This document shows, one piece after another, positions 37,212 to 44,342 of a stretch of 64,000 bases of DNA. The stretch is from contig JHUT02000001.1 of NCBI GenBank assembly GCA_000690595.2, positions 744,001 to 808,000 on the forward strand, given 5' to 3'. The DNA is from Natrinema mahii (GTDB taxonomy: Archaea; Halobacteriota; Halobacteria; Halobacteriales; Natrialbaceae). The notes beneath the pieces were generated by a model. It worked only from the letters and a program-made list of their open reading frames with translations, was not told the DNA's origin and made no database searches. A program made the translations under genes and the position numbers. How positions within the stretch are numbered: the first letter of the stretch is position 1; each line of letters opens with the position of its first letter.

Positions 37212-37340
37212 CCCGCGACTCGCGGTCCCGACAGTGTCGATCCGTTCGCGCCGACGGCGACGTCGATCGGCGGATCAATATAAAAGCCTGCCAGTGATCA
37301 ATCAGCAACCTTTTGCAGTTACGCGGGGGAGTAGTCGTCG

Positions 37341-38348
37341 ATGGAGGATGACGTGGTACGTGCGGGTTCGGACCCCCAGCCGGACGGCGGGGAGGTCATC
37401 GCGATGACCGACGACTCCCGCGAGATCACCCCCGACGAGGTCTGTATCCTCATTCCCACGCTCAACGAGGCCGCCACGATCGGCGACGTGATCGAGGGTT
37501 TTTACGACGAGGGATACACGAACGTCGTCGTCATCGACGGCGACTCGAGCGACGAGACCCGCGAGATCGCCCGCGATCGCGGTGCCGAGGTGATCGTCCA
37601 GTCGGGCAGCGGGAAGGGCCAGGCCGTCCGCGAGGCCCTCGAGTACATCACCGTTCCCTACGTGGTGATGCTCGACGGTGACGGGACCTACGATCCGGCC
37701 GACGCCGACCGGATGATCGAGCCGCTCTCGCGGGGCTACGAACACGTCATCGGCAACCGCTTTGCCGACATGGACGACGACGCGATGCGGGCGCTGAACG
37801 GGTTCGGCAACCGAGTGATAAACCGCGCGTTCGGGTTCGTTCACGGCGCGAACTACGAGGATATCCTGTCGGGGTATCGGGCCTTTACCGTCGATTCCTT
37901 CGAGCGCCTGTCGCTCGACTCGGACGGCTTTACGATCGAGACCGAGCTCGCCGTCGAGTGCGTCAAACACGGGGTCGAAACGACCGTCGTTCCGATCAGT
38001 TACAGCGCCCGTCCCGAGGAGTCCGAAACCAACCTCCACCCGATCAAGGACGGCGGTACCATCCTGCTCGCGCTGTACTCGCTCGCCAAGACGAACAACC
38101 CGCTGTTTTACTTCGGGAGTCTCGGCATTACCGGCATCGTCTCGGGCGGTCTCATCGCGATGTACGTCCTCTGGGAGTGGATCCAGTACCAGCAGGGCCA
38201 CGAGATCATGGCGCTTGTCTCTGCGGCCGCCATCCTGCTGGGCGTACAACTGCTCATGTTCGGCGTCCTCTCGGACATGCTCGTGACGCTGCACCGCGAG
38301 CAACGTCGCCGCCTCGAGCGGATCGCCCGGGACGAACCCGAGGAGTAA
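37341..38348 (+). CDS. aglJ: Dolichyl-phosphate hexosyltransferase AglJ-like
   Basis: AglJ adds the first sugar to dolichyl phosphate in haloarchaeal N-glycosylation. The 335-residue GT2 protein has VCILIPTLNEAATIGDVIEG near residue 34, the DxD region MLDGDGTYDPADADRMIEP near residue 110, and the motif EDILSGYRAFTVDSFERL. Two C-terminal membrane helices (YFGSLGITGIVSGGLIAMYV and AAAILLGVQLLMFGVLSDML) fit the DPM1/AglJ type. Upstream, atataaaag at 37278-37286 is a good TATA box. An alternative start at 37404 (MTDDSREI), with GGAGGT before it, would match AglJ homologs better at the N-terminus; I cannot decide. Confidence 0.85.
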   Translation: MEDDVVRAGSDPQPDGGEVIAMTDDSREITPDEVCILIPTLNEAATIGDVIEGFYDEGYTNVVVIDGDSSDETREIARDRGAEVIVQSGSGKGQAVREALEYITVPYVVMLDGDGTYDPADADRMIEPLSRGYEHVIGNRFADMDDDAMRALNGFGNRVINRAFGFVHGANYEDILSGYRAFTVDSFERLSLDSDGFTIETELAVECVKHGVETTVVPISYSARPEESETNLHPIKDGGTILLALYSLAKTNNPLFYFGSLGITGIVSGGLIAMYVLWEWIQYQQGHEIMALVSAAAILLGVQLLMFGVLSDMLVTLHREQRRRLERIARDEPEE

Positions 38349-38367
38349 CGGCCGCTCGCGACGCCGC

Positions 38368-38388
38368 CGAGCGGACGATCCGCTCGGG
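38368..38388 (+). terminator. Hairpin after aglJ
   Basis: A perfect 9-base stem (ccgagcgga and its complement) with a 3-base loop lies about 20 bases after the aglJ stop. There is no T-run, so it may be an RNA stabiliser or a release site rather than a classic terminator. Confidence 0.35.
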
Positions 38389-38451
38389 GCGCTACCCGGG
38401 TATCGCTTTCGCGGCCGACACAGCGCCGCGACGACTCGTGAGCGAGCGCGT

Positions 38452-38781
38452 TCAGAAGGGCAACAGCGAGCGGACCTGTGCGACGACCCCGCCCGAGCGG
38501 TTCCGCCGATACTCCTCGAAGGGCTCGTGGAGCGCGTTCAGCAGTTCCTGCCGGGAGTCGAACTCTTGGGCCGGGACCCGCTCGAGCATCTCCGATAGCG
38601 CGACGTCGTTGCCGTGGACGTCGTAGGGGATGCGTTCGTGGCCGAGTGCCGCGTTGACGTCGTCTTTCGTGGCCGGAAAGCGCAACTCGGCGTCCGTGAG
38701 GCGGGCGTCGACGGCCGCGATGCCGAATTCGATGCTGTCGGGTTCCTCGTCGTCGCCGCTCGATGGTGGCCGTACTCCCAT
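38452..38781 (-). CDS. DUF5789-like haloarchaeal small protein
   Basis: A 109-residue acidic protein. The core SIEFGIAAVDARLTDAELRFPATKDDVNAALG, then VALSEMLERVPAQEFDSRQELLNAL, matches what I recall of the DUF5789 family, a halophile-specific small domain of unknown role often found in one or more copies per genome. Nothing here suggests an enzyme. It stands on the minus strand between aglJ and a divergent CopG-like gene. Confidence 0.6.
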   Translation of the reverse strand: MGVRPPSSGDDEEPDSIEFGIAAVDARLTDAELRFPATKDDVNAALGHERIPYDVHGNDVALSEMLERVPAQEFDSRQELLNALHEPFEEYRRNRSGGVVAQVRSLLPF

Positions 38782-38928
38782 GCCTTACCCCTCGGTACGG
38801 AGCCGGATATAAAAATGGCTGTGGAGACGGTCGAGGGCGACGGCGGGCGGCCGCGGACGATCCGGGCGAGGTACCGACGAGCGTCGCCGCGTCGACACGC
38901 CTTTGGGGACCGCGACGGAGTATGGCGT

Positions 38929-39138
38929 ATGACCGAATACACCACGGTGTCGATCCCGAAGGACCTCGCGGACCGCGTCGAAGACACCATCGAAGGGACG
39001 AGCTTTCAGAGTACGAGCGATCTCGTCCGGTTCCTGCTTCGCAGCATCGTGATCCAACACCAGAAGGAGGGCGAACTCACCGAAGCGGAGTTCGAGGAGA
39101 TCACCGAACAGCTCCGCGGGCTGGGCTACCTCGAGTAG
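38929..39138 (+). CDS. Ribbon-helix-helix (CopG-like) DNA-binding protein
   Basis: A 69-residue protein. The ribbon is TEYTTVSIPKDLADRVE and the helix-turn-helix segment is SFQSTSDLVRFLLRSIVIQHQ, as in CopG/Arc proteins. A C-terminal helix ELTEAEFEEITEQLRGLGYLE follows. The start was chosen at MTEYTTVS because it begins the ribbon strand; the frame upstream has no halophilic bias. Such proteins act as dimers on palindromic operators. No partner toxin is seen beside it, so a general regulator is more likely than an antitoxin. Confidence 0.75.
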   Translation: MTEYTTVSIPKDLADRVEDTIEGTSFQSTSDLVRFLLRSIVIQHQKEGELTEAEFEEITEQLRGLGYLE

Positions 39139-39245
39139 ACCGCGTTCTCCCAGTCGCGCCGGGCCGATCGAGGCTGTACCGACCCGGCGTCGACGGGAGA
39201 GCGTTTTTGCCGCTCGAGGGCGTAGCGCCGCCCGGAGCGAGACGG

Positions 39246-39377
39246 ATGCCACACGTTCCGAACTTCCCGTCCGAGGACACCGACGAGTCCGACGACGAAC
39301 GGCGCGATCGGAATCCGGGGAGTATCATCGACCGAATCATCGGTGACGGCGAGTTGCCGGTCACGACCGGAAGCTGA
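39246..39377 (+). CDS. Short acidic hypothetical protein
   Basis: A 43-residue open frame starting MPHVPNFPSEDTDESDDERR and ending IIDRIIGDGELPVTTGS. The strong acidic bias and G/C in third positions look like real haloarchaeal coding sequence. It follows the CopG-like gene by 107 bases on the same strand. No family is recognised, and it could still be chance. Confidence 0.4.
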   Translation: MPHVPNFPSEDTDESDDERRDRNPGSIIDRIIGDGELPVTTGS

Positions 39378-39448
39378 CACCCGGCCTCCCGTCGCTCCGT
39401 TTTTTCGCCCGCCGGCGTCGACGGTCGCTCGAGCCGACGGCGGAGCTG

Positions 39449-39871
39449 TTAGTCCGTCAGTGACTTCCCCGGCGGCGTGGCGTCGACGATCTCGAGGGGT
39501 TTGCGGCGGCCGCTGCGGTCGAACGCCGCGAACGAGTTCTCGTCGGGCTGCCACGGGGGGACGGCGACGAAGACGATCTCCGCGAGATCGTCGCGGCGGG
39601 TCACTGCGAGTTCGCCGACGGGATGGGAGACGAACTGCCCCTGTGTCTGGCGGGCGGGTGTCGACAGATTCACGCCGAAGACGGCGTTGACGGCGTTGCC
39701 GGGGTCCGGCAGGAAGAAGTCGGTAAAAACCGGCGTCTCCGGGGGGAGATCGGCCGCTCCCTCGAGGTCGCCGGCCGGCGAGACCGAGACGCCGGTCGTC
39801 AGCTCGTCGGGGTCCGCATCGCTGGCCAGATCCAGCAGGACATCGACGAGACCGCGAGTGACGTAGACCAC
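39449..39871 (-). CDS. JAMM/MPN-like protein with altered metal site
   Basis: A 140-residue protein with the layout of the JAB1/MPN (JAMM) fold. The opening VTRGLVDVLLDLASDADPDEL mirrors the usual start of the fold, LPPETPVFTDFFLP is a likely strand, and FVSHPVGELAVTRRDDL occupies the place of HxHPx(n)SxxD. Here the first His of the motif is Val and the Ser is Thr, while the second His, Pro and Asp remain. The enzyme may therefore not bind zinc in the usual way. Haloarchaeal JAMM proteins act in SAMP/ubiquitin-like removal, but that cannot be claimed for this copy. Confidence 0.5.
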   Translation of the reverse strand: MVYVTRGLVDVLLDLASDADPDELTTGVSVSPAGDLEGAADLPPETPVFTDFFLPDPGNAVNAVFGVNLSTPARQTQGQFVSHPVGELAVTRRDDLAEIVFVAVPPWQPDENSFAAFDRSGRRKPLEIVDATPPGKSLTD

Positions 39872-39924
39872 AGGCGTCCTATGAGGGGCTGCTAGTTAGA
39901 TGTATTCCCCGGCGTGACCCTCGT

Positions 39925-40608
39925 TCAGAACGGCAGCATCTCCCAGGCGGTCCCCGCGTACAGCCGCGGTGCCCGTTTTCGGGACCGAGAGAGCGCGGCC
40001 TCGAGGACGGCCGCCGCGTTCTCCATCACGCCGGCACCGTGGCCGACGAGGACGCGTTCGGGAGCGACGCCGCGAAGCGCCGACCGGGGTGGTTTCAGCC
40101 GTAACGCCGGATGGACGCCGAGTGTCTCGTCGCCGGCCAGGAAGTAGTCGACGGTCCCGACCGATTCGGGGATCACGAACGTGCCGTCGGTCGGATTGTA
40201 GAGGGCGACCTCCTGCCAGAAGCGGTTGTCGACGACGGTGATCGCCCGGAGCCCGGTGTCGGAGAGTTCGTCGTCGAACCGGGCGACCGCGGCGTCGATA
40301 TCGCCGGTGACGCCCTCGAACCACTCGGGGAGATAGACCGGGACGTCGTGGCGGTTCGCGACCGCGGCGGCGTCGCGTTTGTGCCGGTCGAGCCCGACCA
40401 CGACGCCGGCCACGTCGCCGAACTCGGCCAAGAGGTCGTCGAGCCCCTCGGCGTCGACCGGATCGATCACCCAGACCTCGCCGTCGATCTCGAGAGCGTG
40501 GCTGGCTCGTTGCATTCGTTCGTCGGGGTGGGCGATCCAGCCGACGCCACCGTCGAAGCGATCGATCTCTCGGAACTCCGTCGCTCGTTCGTCGGCGCGA
40601 AAACTCAT
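39925..40608 (-). CDS. MBL-fold-like protein, reduced metal site
   Basis: A 227-residue protein whose order of segments recalls a small metallo-beta-lactamase fold: GGVGWIAHPDERMQRASHAL, then HALEIDGEVWVIDPVDAEGL (the start of the fold), VVGLDRHKRDAAAVANRHDV where a HxHxDH motif would stand, and VLVGHGAGVMENAA near the end. The HxHxDH site reads DRHKRD, so metal binding is doubtful. The start at MSFRADERATEFR was chosen because the longer frame has a Met-Arg-rich lead. Role unknown. Confidence 0.55.
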   Translation of the reverse strand: MSFRADERATEFREIDRFDGGVGWIAHPDERMQRASHALEIDGEVWVIDPVDAEGLDDLLAEFGDVAGVVVGLDRHKRDAAAVANRHDVPVYLPEWFEGVTGDIDAAVARFDDELSDTGLRAITVVDNRFWQEVALYNPTDGTFVIPESVGTVDYFLAGDETLGVHPALRLKPPRSALRGVAPERVLVGHGAGVMENAAAVLEAALSRSRKRAPRLYAGTAWEMLPF

Positions 40609-40749
40609 GTCGTGTGTTATGAGCCACCGACGCATAAACGTAGGTAAACCCCGCTTCACGCGGGCGTCGTTGTCGACGGCCGACGGTCGCCGGTTCGGTC
40701 GCTGGAGCGCAGCGACGCTTCTATGCGCCCGTCGCCCGTACGGTCGGAC

Positions 40750-41436
40750 ATGCTATCCGGGCTGGCTTGGCTGGCGCTCGAGGCCAAGTACCTCGAGCCG
40801 GCGGCGGCGTTCTACGAAGACGAACTGGAACTGACCGTCCGCGAGCGCGGCCCCCGCGAGGTCGTCTTCGCGGCCGGCGACACTGACCTCGTCGTCCGCC
40901 GTCCCGACGGCGTCCCGCGGGGCGGGCTCCACACCCATTTCGCGTTCTCGATCCCCGACGCCGAGTACGACGACTGGTGGGCTCGACTGAGCGACGGCCA
41001 CGACCTCGAGGAGGCGCAGTTCGGGCCCGCTCGATCGCTGTATCTGTACGATCCCGACGGCAACTGCGTCGAACTCGGCCAGCAAGACGTGGCCGGCCCG
41101 GGTATCGACGGACTCTTCGAGGTCGTCCTCGAGGTCCGCGACCTCGATCGCGCACAGGCGTTCTACGAGGCGCTGGGATTCGAGACGGTCGATGAGGGCG
41201 ACGACCGCAAGCGCGTACGCCTGCAGGGCCCGATGGCACTGGAACTGTGGGAGCCCCACCTCGGCCTCGCCGACGCCCGCGGCGGCGTCCACGTCGACCT
41301 CGGGTTCGAGACCGACGAGCCGGCCGCGGCGCTTGCTGCGGTGCGGGATCGGATCGACTCCCTCGAGTCCGAAGCGGACGACGAGGTCGTCGTCCGGGAT
41401 CCGGACGGGCACGTCCTGACGTTCACCAGCGGCTGA
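40750..41436 (+). CDS. VOC-family (glyoxalase-like) protein
   Basis: A 228-residue protein with two vicinal-oxygen-chelate repeats. The first is at residues 3-110 (LAWLALEAKYLEPAAAFYED to GNCVELGQQD) and the second is at 115-228 (GLFEVVLEVRDLDRAQAFYEA to DPDGHVLTFTSG). Each has the beta-alpha-beta-beta-beta layout and a DPDG loop. The first repeat has His in LHTHFAFSI and Glu in CVEL; metal ligands are less clear in the second. Substrate is not known; catechol-type dioxygenases and glyoxalases are relatives. Confidence 0.8.
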   Translation: MLSGLAWLALEAKYLEPAAAFYEDELELTVRERGPREVVFAAGDTDLVVRRPDGVPRGGLHTHFAFSIPDAEYDDWWARLSDGHDLEEAQFGPARSLYLYDPDGNCVELGQQDVAGPGIDGLFEVVLEVRDLDRAQAFYEALGFETVDEGDDRKRVRLQGPMALELWEPHLGLADARGGVHVDLGFETDEPAAALAAVRDRIDSLESEADDEVVVRDPDGHVLTFTSG

Positions 41437-41467
41437 GTGGGCCGACGACGTGGTCTCGAGAACAGTC

Positions 41468-41758
41468 TCAGAGTCGCTCGGTACTCACGTCCACGCCCGG
41501 CGGCGTCACCAGCAGGAATCCACGGAAGTGAACGAGGTTGCCGCCCTCTTCCCTGACGTCCCGTGCGAACCCCGAGGCCAGCTCGTTGACATCGCCCTCA
41601 ACGTTCAACACGAGGACGTTCCCCTTGGAGATCGTCTCGAGCCACTCCTCGGCCGGGGTGTCCCCGTCGAGGACGCCCAGTACGATGCTGCCCTCGATCT
41701 CGAGTTCGTCGTCGATGTGCTCCTCGACGGTCCGGAGGTCGAGGTCGAAATCGCTCAT
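41468..41758 (-). CDS. DUF5779-like haloarchaeal protein
   Basis: A 96-residue protein with MSDFDLDLRTVEEHIDDELEIE, DTPAEEWLETISKGNVLVLNVEGD, and GGNLVHFRGFLLVTPPGVDVSTERL. I recall this pattern as DUF5779, a short conserved halophile protein with no known role. It is convergent with the VOC gene. Confidence 0.6.
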   Translation of the reverse strand: MSDFDLDLRTVEEHIDDELEIEGSIVLGVLDGDTPAEEWLETISKGNVLVLNVEGDVNELASGFARDVREEGGNLVHFRGFLLVTPPGVDVSTERL

Positions 41759-41895
41759 GCGCCGTGGATGGCAGCGCGACGAGAAAAACGTTCGCCATCG
41801 ATGTTTGCTCTGCGGGCGCGCGGAGGCGCGCCCTCGGCAAAATGTCGATCAAACACCGTCGTCAGCCGTTCGCGGTGGCTATCACGTCGGGTAGA

Positions 41896-42351
41896 TCAGT
41901 CCATCGGGAACTCCTTCTGGAATCCGCGGAACTCCGTCCGGTGGGCCTCCTCGTCGGCGAGGATCGTCACCGCCACGTCCTCCGTAACGGGATCGTTGGC
42001 CTCGGTCGCGGCCTCGATCAGCGACCGGTAGGTCTCGATGGCGTCTTCCTCTGCCTCGAGGACCCCCTCGATGACCGACTGGACGTCGGTCGTATCCTCG
42101 GGGGGCTGGAGGCTGTGCTGGTTGGCCTCGAACTCTTCGGATCCCGGCGGGGATTCGTCGAGCTGTTTCAGCCGTTCGCCGAGTATCCGGGCGTGATCGA
42201 GTTCCTCCTGAATGTCCTCCTCGAGGCTCGTCTTGACTTCCTCGGCGTGGATGCCATCGAGGACGATCGCGTTGGTCTGGTAGTTCATCACCGTCTCGAG
42301 TTCGTCGATGTACGCGCCGGTCAGCAGGGCGGTGATCTCGTCGGTCGTCAT
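41896..42351 (-). CDS. Ferritin-like / bacterioferritin-type protein
   Basis: A 151-residue four-helix protein. The two ExxH-type motifs of a ferritin-like di-iron site are visible as QEELDHARILGERLKQLDE near residue 51 and ILADEEAHRTEFRGFQKEFP near residue 133, with Glu residues in the first helix (AYIDELETVMNYQ) and the third (GVLEAEEDAIETY). It could be a DNA-protection or iron-storage protein of the Dps/bacterioferritin type. The start at MTTDEITALLTG begins the first helix; the longer frame is an Arg-rich lead. Confidence 0.75.
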   Translation of the reverse strand: MTTDEITALLTGAYIDELETVMNYQTNAIVLDGIHAEEVKTSLEEDIQEELDHARILGERLKQLDESPPGSEEFEANQHSLQPPEDTTDVQSVIEGVLEAEEDAIETYRSLIEAATEANDPVTEDVAVTILADEEAHRTEFRGFQKEFPMD

Positions 42352-42746
42352 GCCGTCGGTCCTACGACGAGGCGACATAAAAATACGCACGTCTACCCGT
42401 CGCGGCGACCGCCCTCGAGGGACGGCCGACGAGCCGAATAGAACTGAACGATCAATCACTTATAACGGAGAATATGGCTTTAGATCTATCGTTCCGTGAC
42501 GAACTCGGCACTGGCTGCCCGAACGTTCACTGCGAAGCGCGCGCCAGCGCTCGCGAACGACGAACCGGCCCCGATCGGCCACGAAACGGGGGCGATCGCG
42601 GTTCGTTCGCACCGATCGCGCCGAATTCCCCATACAGTACTAGGTCATATATGACGATAATAGGTCGCCGCAGTCGTGCGGTTTTCCGGAATATCACGAT
42701 CGATCGGGAGAGTCCAGTTCGCCGACGACTCCGTTCGCAGCGGTAG
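42352..42746. other. Non-coding stretch ahead of leuA
   Basis: About 395 bases between the ferritin-like gene and the leuA promoter with no convincing gene. An open frame from 42474 (MALDLSFRDELGTG) has a GGAG before its ATG but is Arg-rich and lacks the acidic bias of this genome. The region contains cgatcgg-type short inverted repeats near 42575-42620. A control region for the leu-ilv operon could lie here. Confidence 0.4.
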
Positions 42747-42755
42747 TTTTATATA
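42747..42755 (+). promoter_or_regulatory. TATA box for leuA
   Basis: The sequence ttttatata ends 27 bases before the ATG at 42783. This is the normal spacing for a leaderless archaeal message and argues that translation starts at 42783, not at the ATG at 42676, which lies upstream of the promoter. Confidence 0.6.
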
Positions 42756-42782
42756 CCTCGTCGCACCTCGGGTTCAGATACA

Positions 42783-44016
42783 ATGTCTTCACAAGACAGC
42801 CCATCCTCTGACAACAGTCAGGGGGGTCGAGTTCTTCCAGGGCACGTTAGATTCCACTGACGAAATAGAGTCAGCACGTGTCTTCGATACGACCCTCCGG
42901 GACGGCGAACAGTCGCCCGGCACATCGTTTTCCTACGACGACAAACGGCAGATCGCGTCCATCTTGGACGAGATGGGAACCCACGTCATCGAGGCCGGGT
43001 TCCCCGTCAACTCCGACGCGGAGTTCGAAGCCGTTCGTGATATCGCTTCGGCAACCAGTTCGACGACCTGTGGCTTAGCCCGCGTCGTCGACGGTGACAT
43101 CGAAGCGGCCCTCGATTCCGGCGTCGAGATGGTGCATACGTTCGTGTCCACCAGCGACGTCCAGATCGAGGACTCGATGCATGCCACCCGGGAGGAAGTC
43201 GTACAGCAAGCAGTCGAGTCGGTCGAACGCATCAAAGAGGCAGGCGCGACCTGCATGTTCTCGCCGATGGATGCGACTCGGACCGACGAGGAGTACCTGA
43301 TCGACGTGATCGAAGCGGTCACCGAGGCGGGCACCGACTGGATCAACATCCCCGACACCTGCGGGGTCGCGACGCCGACCCGGTTCCGGGCCATGATCGA
43401 GAAGGTCTGTGCCCACACGGACGCGCGGGTCGACGTCCACACCCACGACGACTTCGGGCTGGCCACCGCCAACGCGCTGGCCGGCATCGAAGCCGGCGCG
43501 GCACAGGCGCAGGTCTCGGTCAACTCGATCGGCGAGCGAGCCGGCAACGCCGCCTACGAGGAGTACGTGATGGCCGTCGAGTCGCTCTACCAGTGTGACA
43601 CCGGGATCGACACGACGCGCATCACCGAACTCTCGAGCGTCGTCGAGGAGAAAAGCGGGATGGACACGCCGGGCAACAAGCCCGTCGTCGGTGCCAACGC
43701 CTTCTCCCACGAGAGCGGCATCCACGCCGCCGGCGTCATCGAGAACTCCGACACCTTCGAGCCCGGCGTCATGACCCCCGAGATGGTCGGCGCCGAGCGT
43801 CGACTGGTCATGGGGAAACACACCGGGACCCACTCGGTCCGGGAGCGACTCGTCGAGCGCGGCTTCGAGCCCACCGACGACCAGGTCAAGGCGGTCACCC
43901 GCCGCGTCAAAGACTACGGGGCCGAGAAGCGCCGAGTCACCGTCGACGACCTAGAGCGCTTCGCCGAAGAGGCCGGCGTCGAGCGCCGGAACGAGGAGGA
44001 GGAGGTGCGGATTTGA
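42783..44016 (+). CDS. leuA: 2-isopropylmalate synthase, apparent frameshift near the start
   Basis: LeuA condenses acetyl-CoA with 2-oxoisovalerate, the first step of leucine synthesis. The catalytic domain begins with RVFDTTLRDGEQSPGTSFSY, followed by the metal ligands in VDVHTHDDFGLATANALAG, and ends with NAFSHESGIHAAGV and a mixed C-terminal part. The expected start ATG (42783, MSSQDSPSSDNSQ) is out of frame with GVEFFQGTLDST, as a run of six G at 42821-42826 adds one base. Removing one G gives a continuous protein of about 410 residues. The ORF that is open in this window runs from 42676 with an unnatural lead. The catalytic domain could also be citramalate synthase. Confidence 0.85.
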
Positions 44017-44096
44017 GGGATGTCCTCCCCGTTTGCCACCGGCCGCGAGCAGCGGCTGTCGCGCTCGAGCGATCGGACCCGGGTCACTCGTAAGGG

Positions 44097-44342
44097 TTAT
44101 ATCCCTCGAGGGAGCTACGTAGACAGTAATGACGGTCCGCGCTTCCCTGTCGACGTCCGCCAACGCGGTCGACAGCAGCGCGTTCGATTCGATTCGTATT
44201 GTAGGGGCAGTATAGCCCCTCATATAGTACTTCGTCGCTTCAGACCCGACTTCGCCGCATCGTTCTTCGAGCGATCAGCGACCCACCAGATGACACACTA
44301 CCGTACACCACTCGATCGCCAGCAAACGGCGGGAGACAACCG
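44097..44342 (+). promoter_or_regulatory. ilvB leader with upstream ORF and hairpin
   Basis: A TATA box (ttatat, 44097-44102) predicts a transcript start near 44126. A 28-codon upstream ORF begins at 44129 (MTVRASLSTSANAVDSSAFD, then SIRIVGAV and stop at 44213-44215), leaderless in type. Its last codons overlap a perfect 6-base hairpin, aggggc/gcccct, at 44203-44220 with loop agtata. The ilvB ATG lies 216 bases downstream. The uORF C-terminus is rich in Ile and Val (IRIVGAV), the products of this pathway, so translation-linked control is a possibility. This is a proposal. Confidence 0.4.

Noticed and set aside
42474-42746. Open frame MALDLSFRDELGTG with a GGAG before the ATG
   Set aside because: Arg-rich product with no acidic bias, located in the control region before leuA; no family recognised.
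42676-42782. leuA start at 42676
   Set aside because: Lies ahead of a good TATA box, and its lead peptide is basic and unlike LeuA; the ATG at 42783 fits the promoter better.
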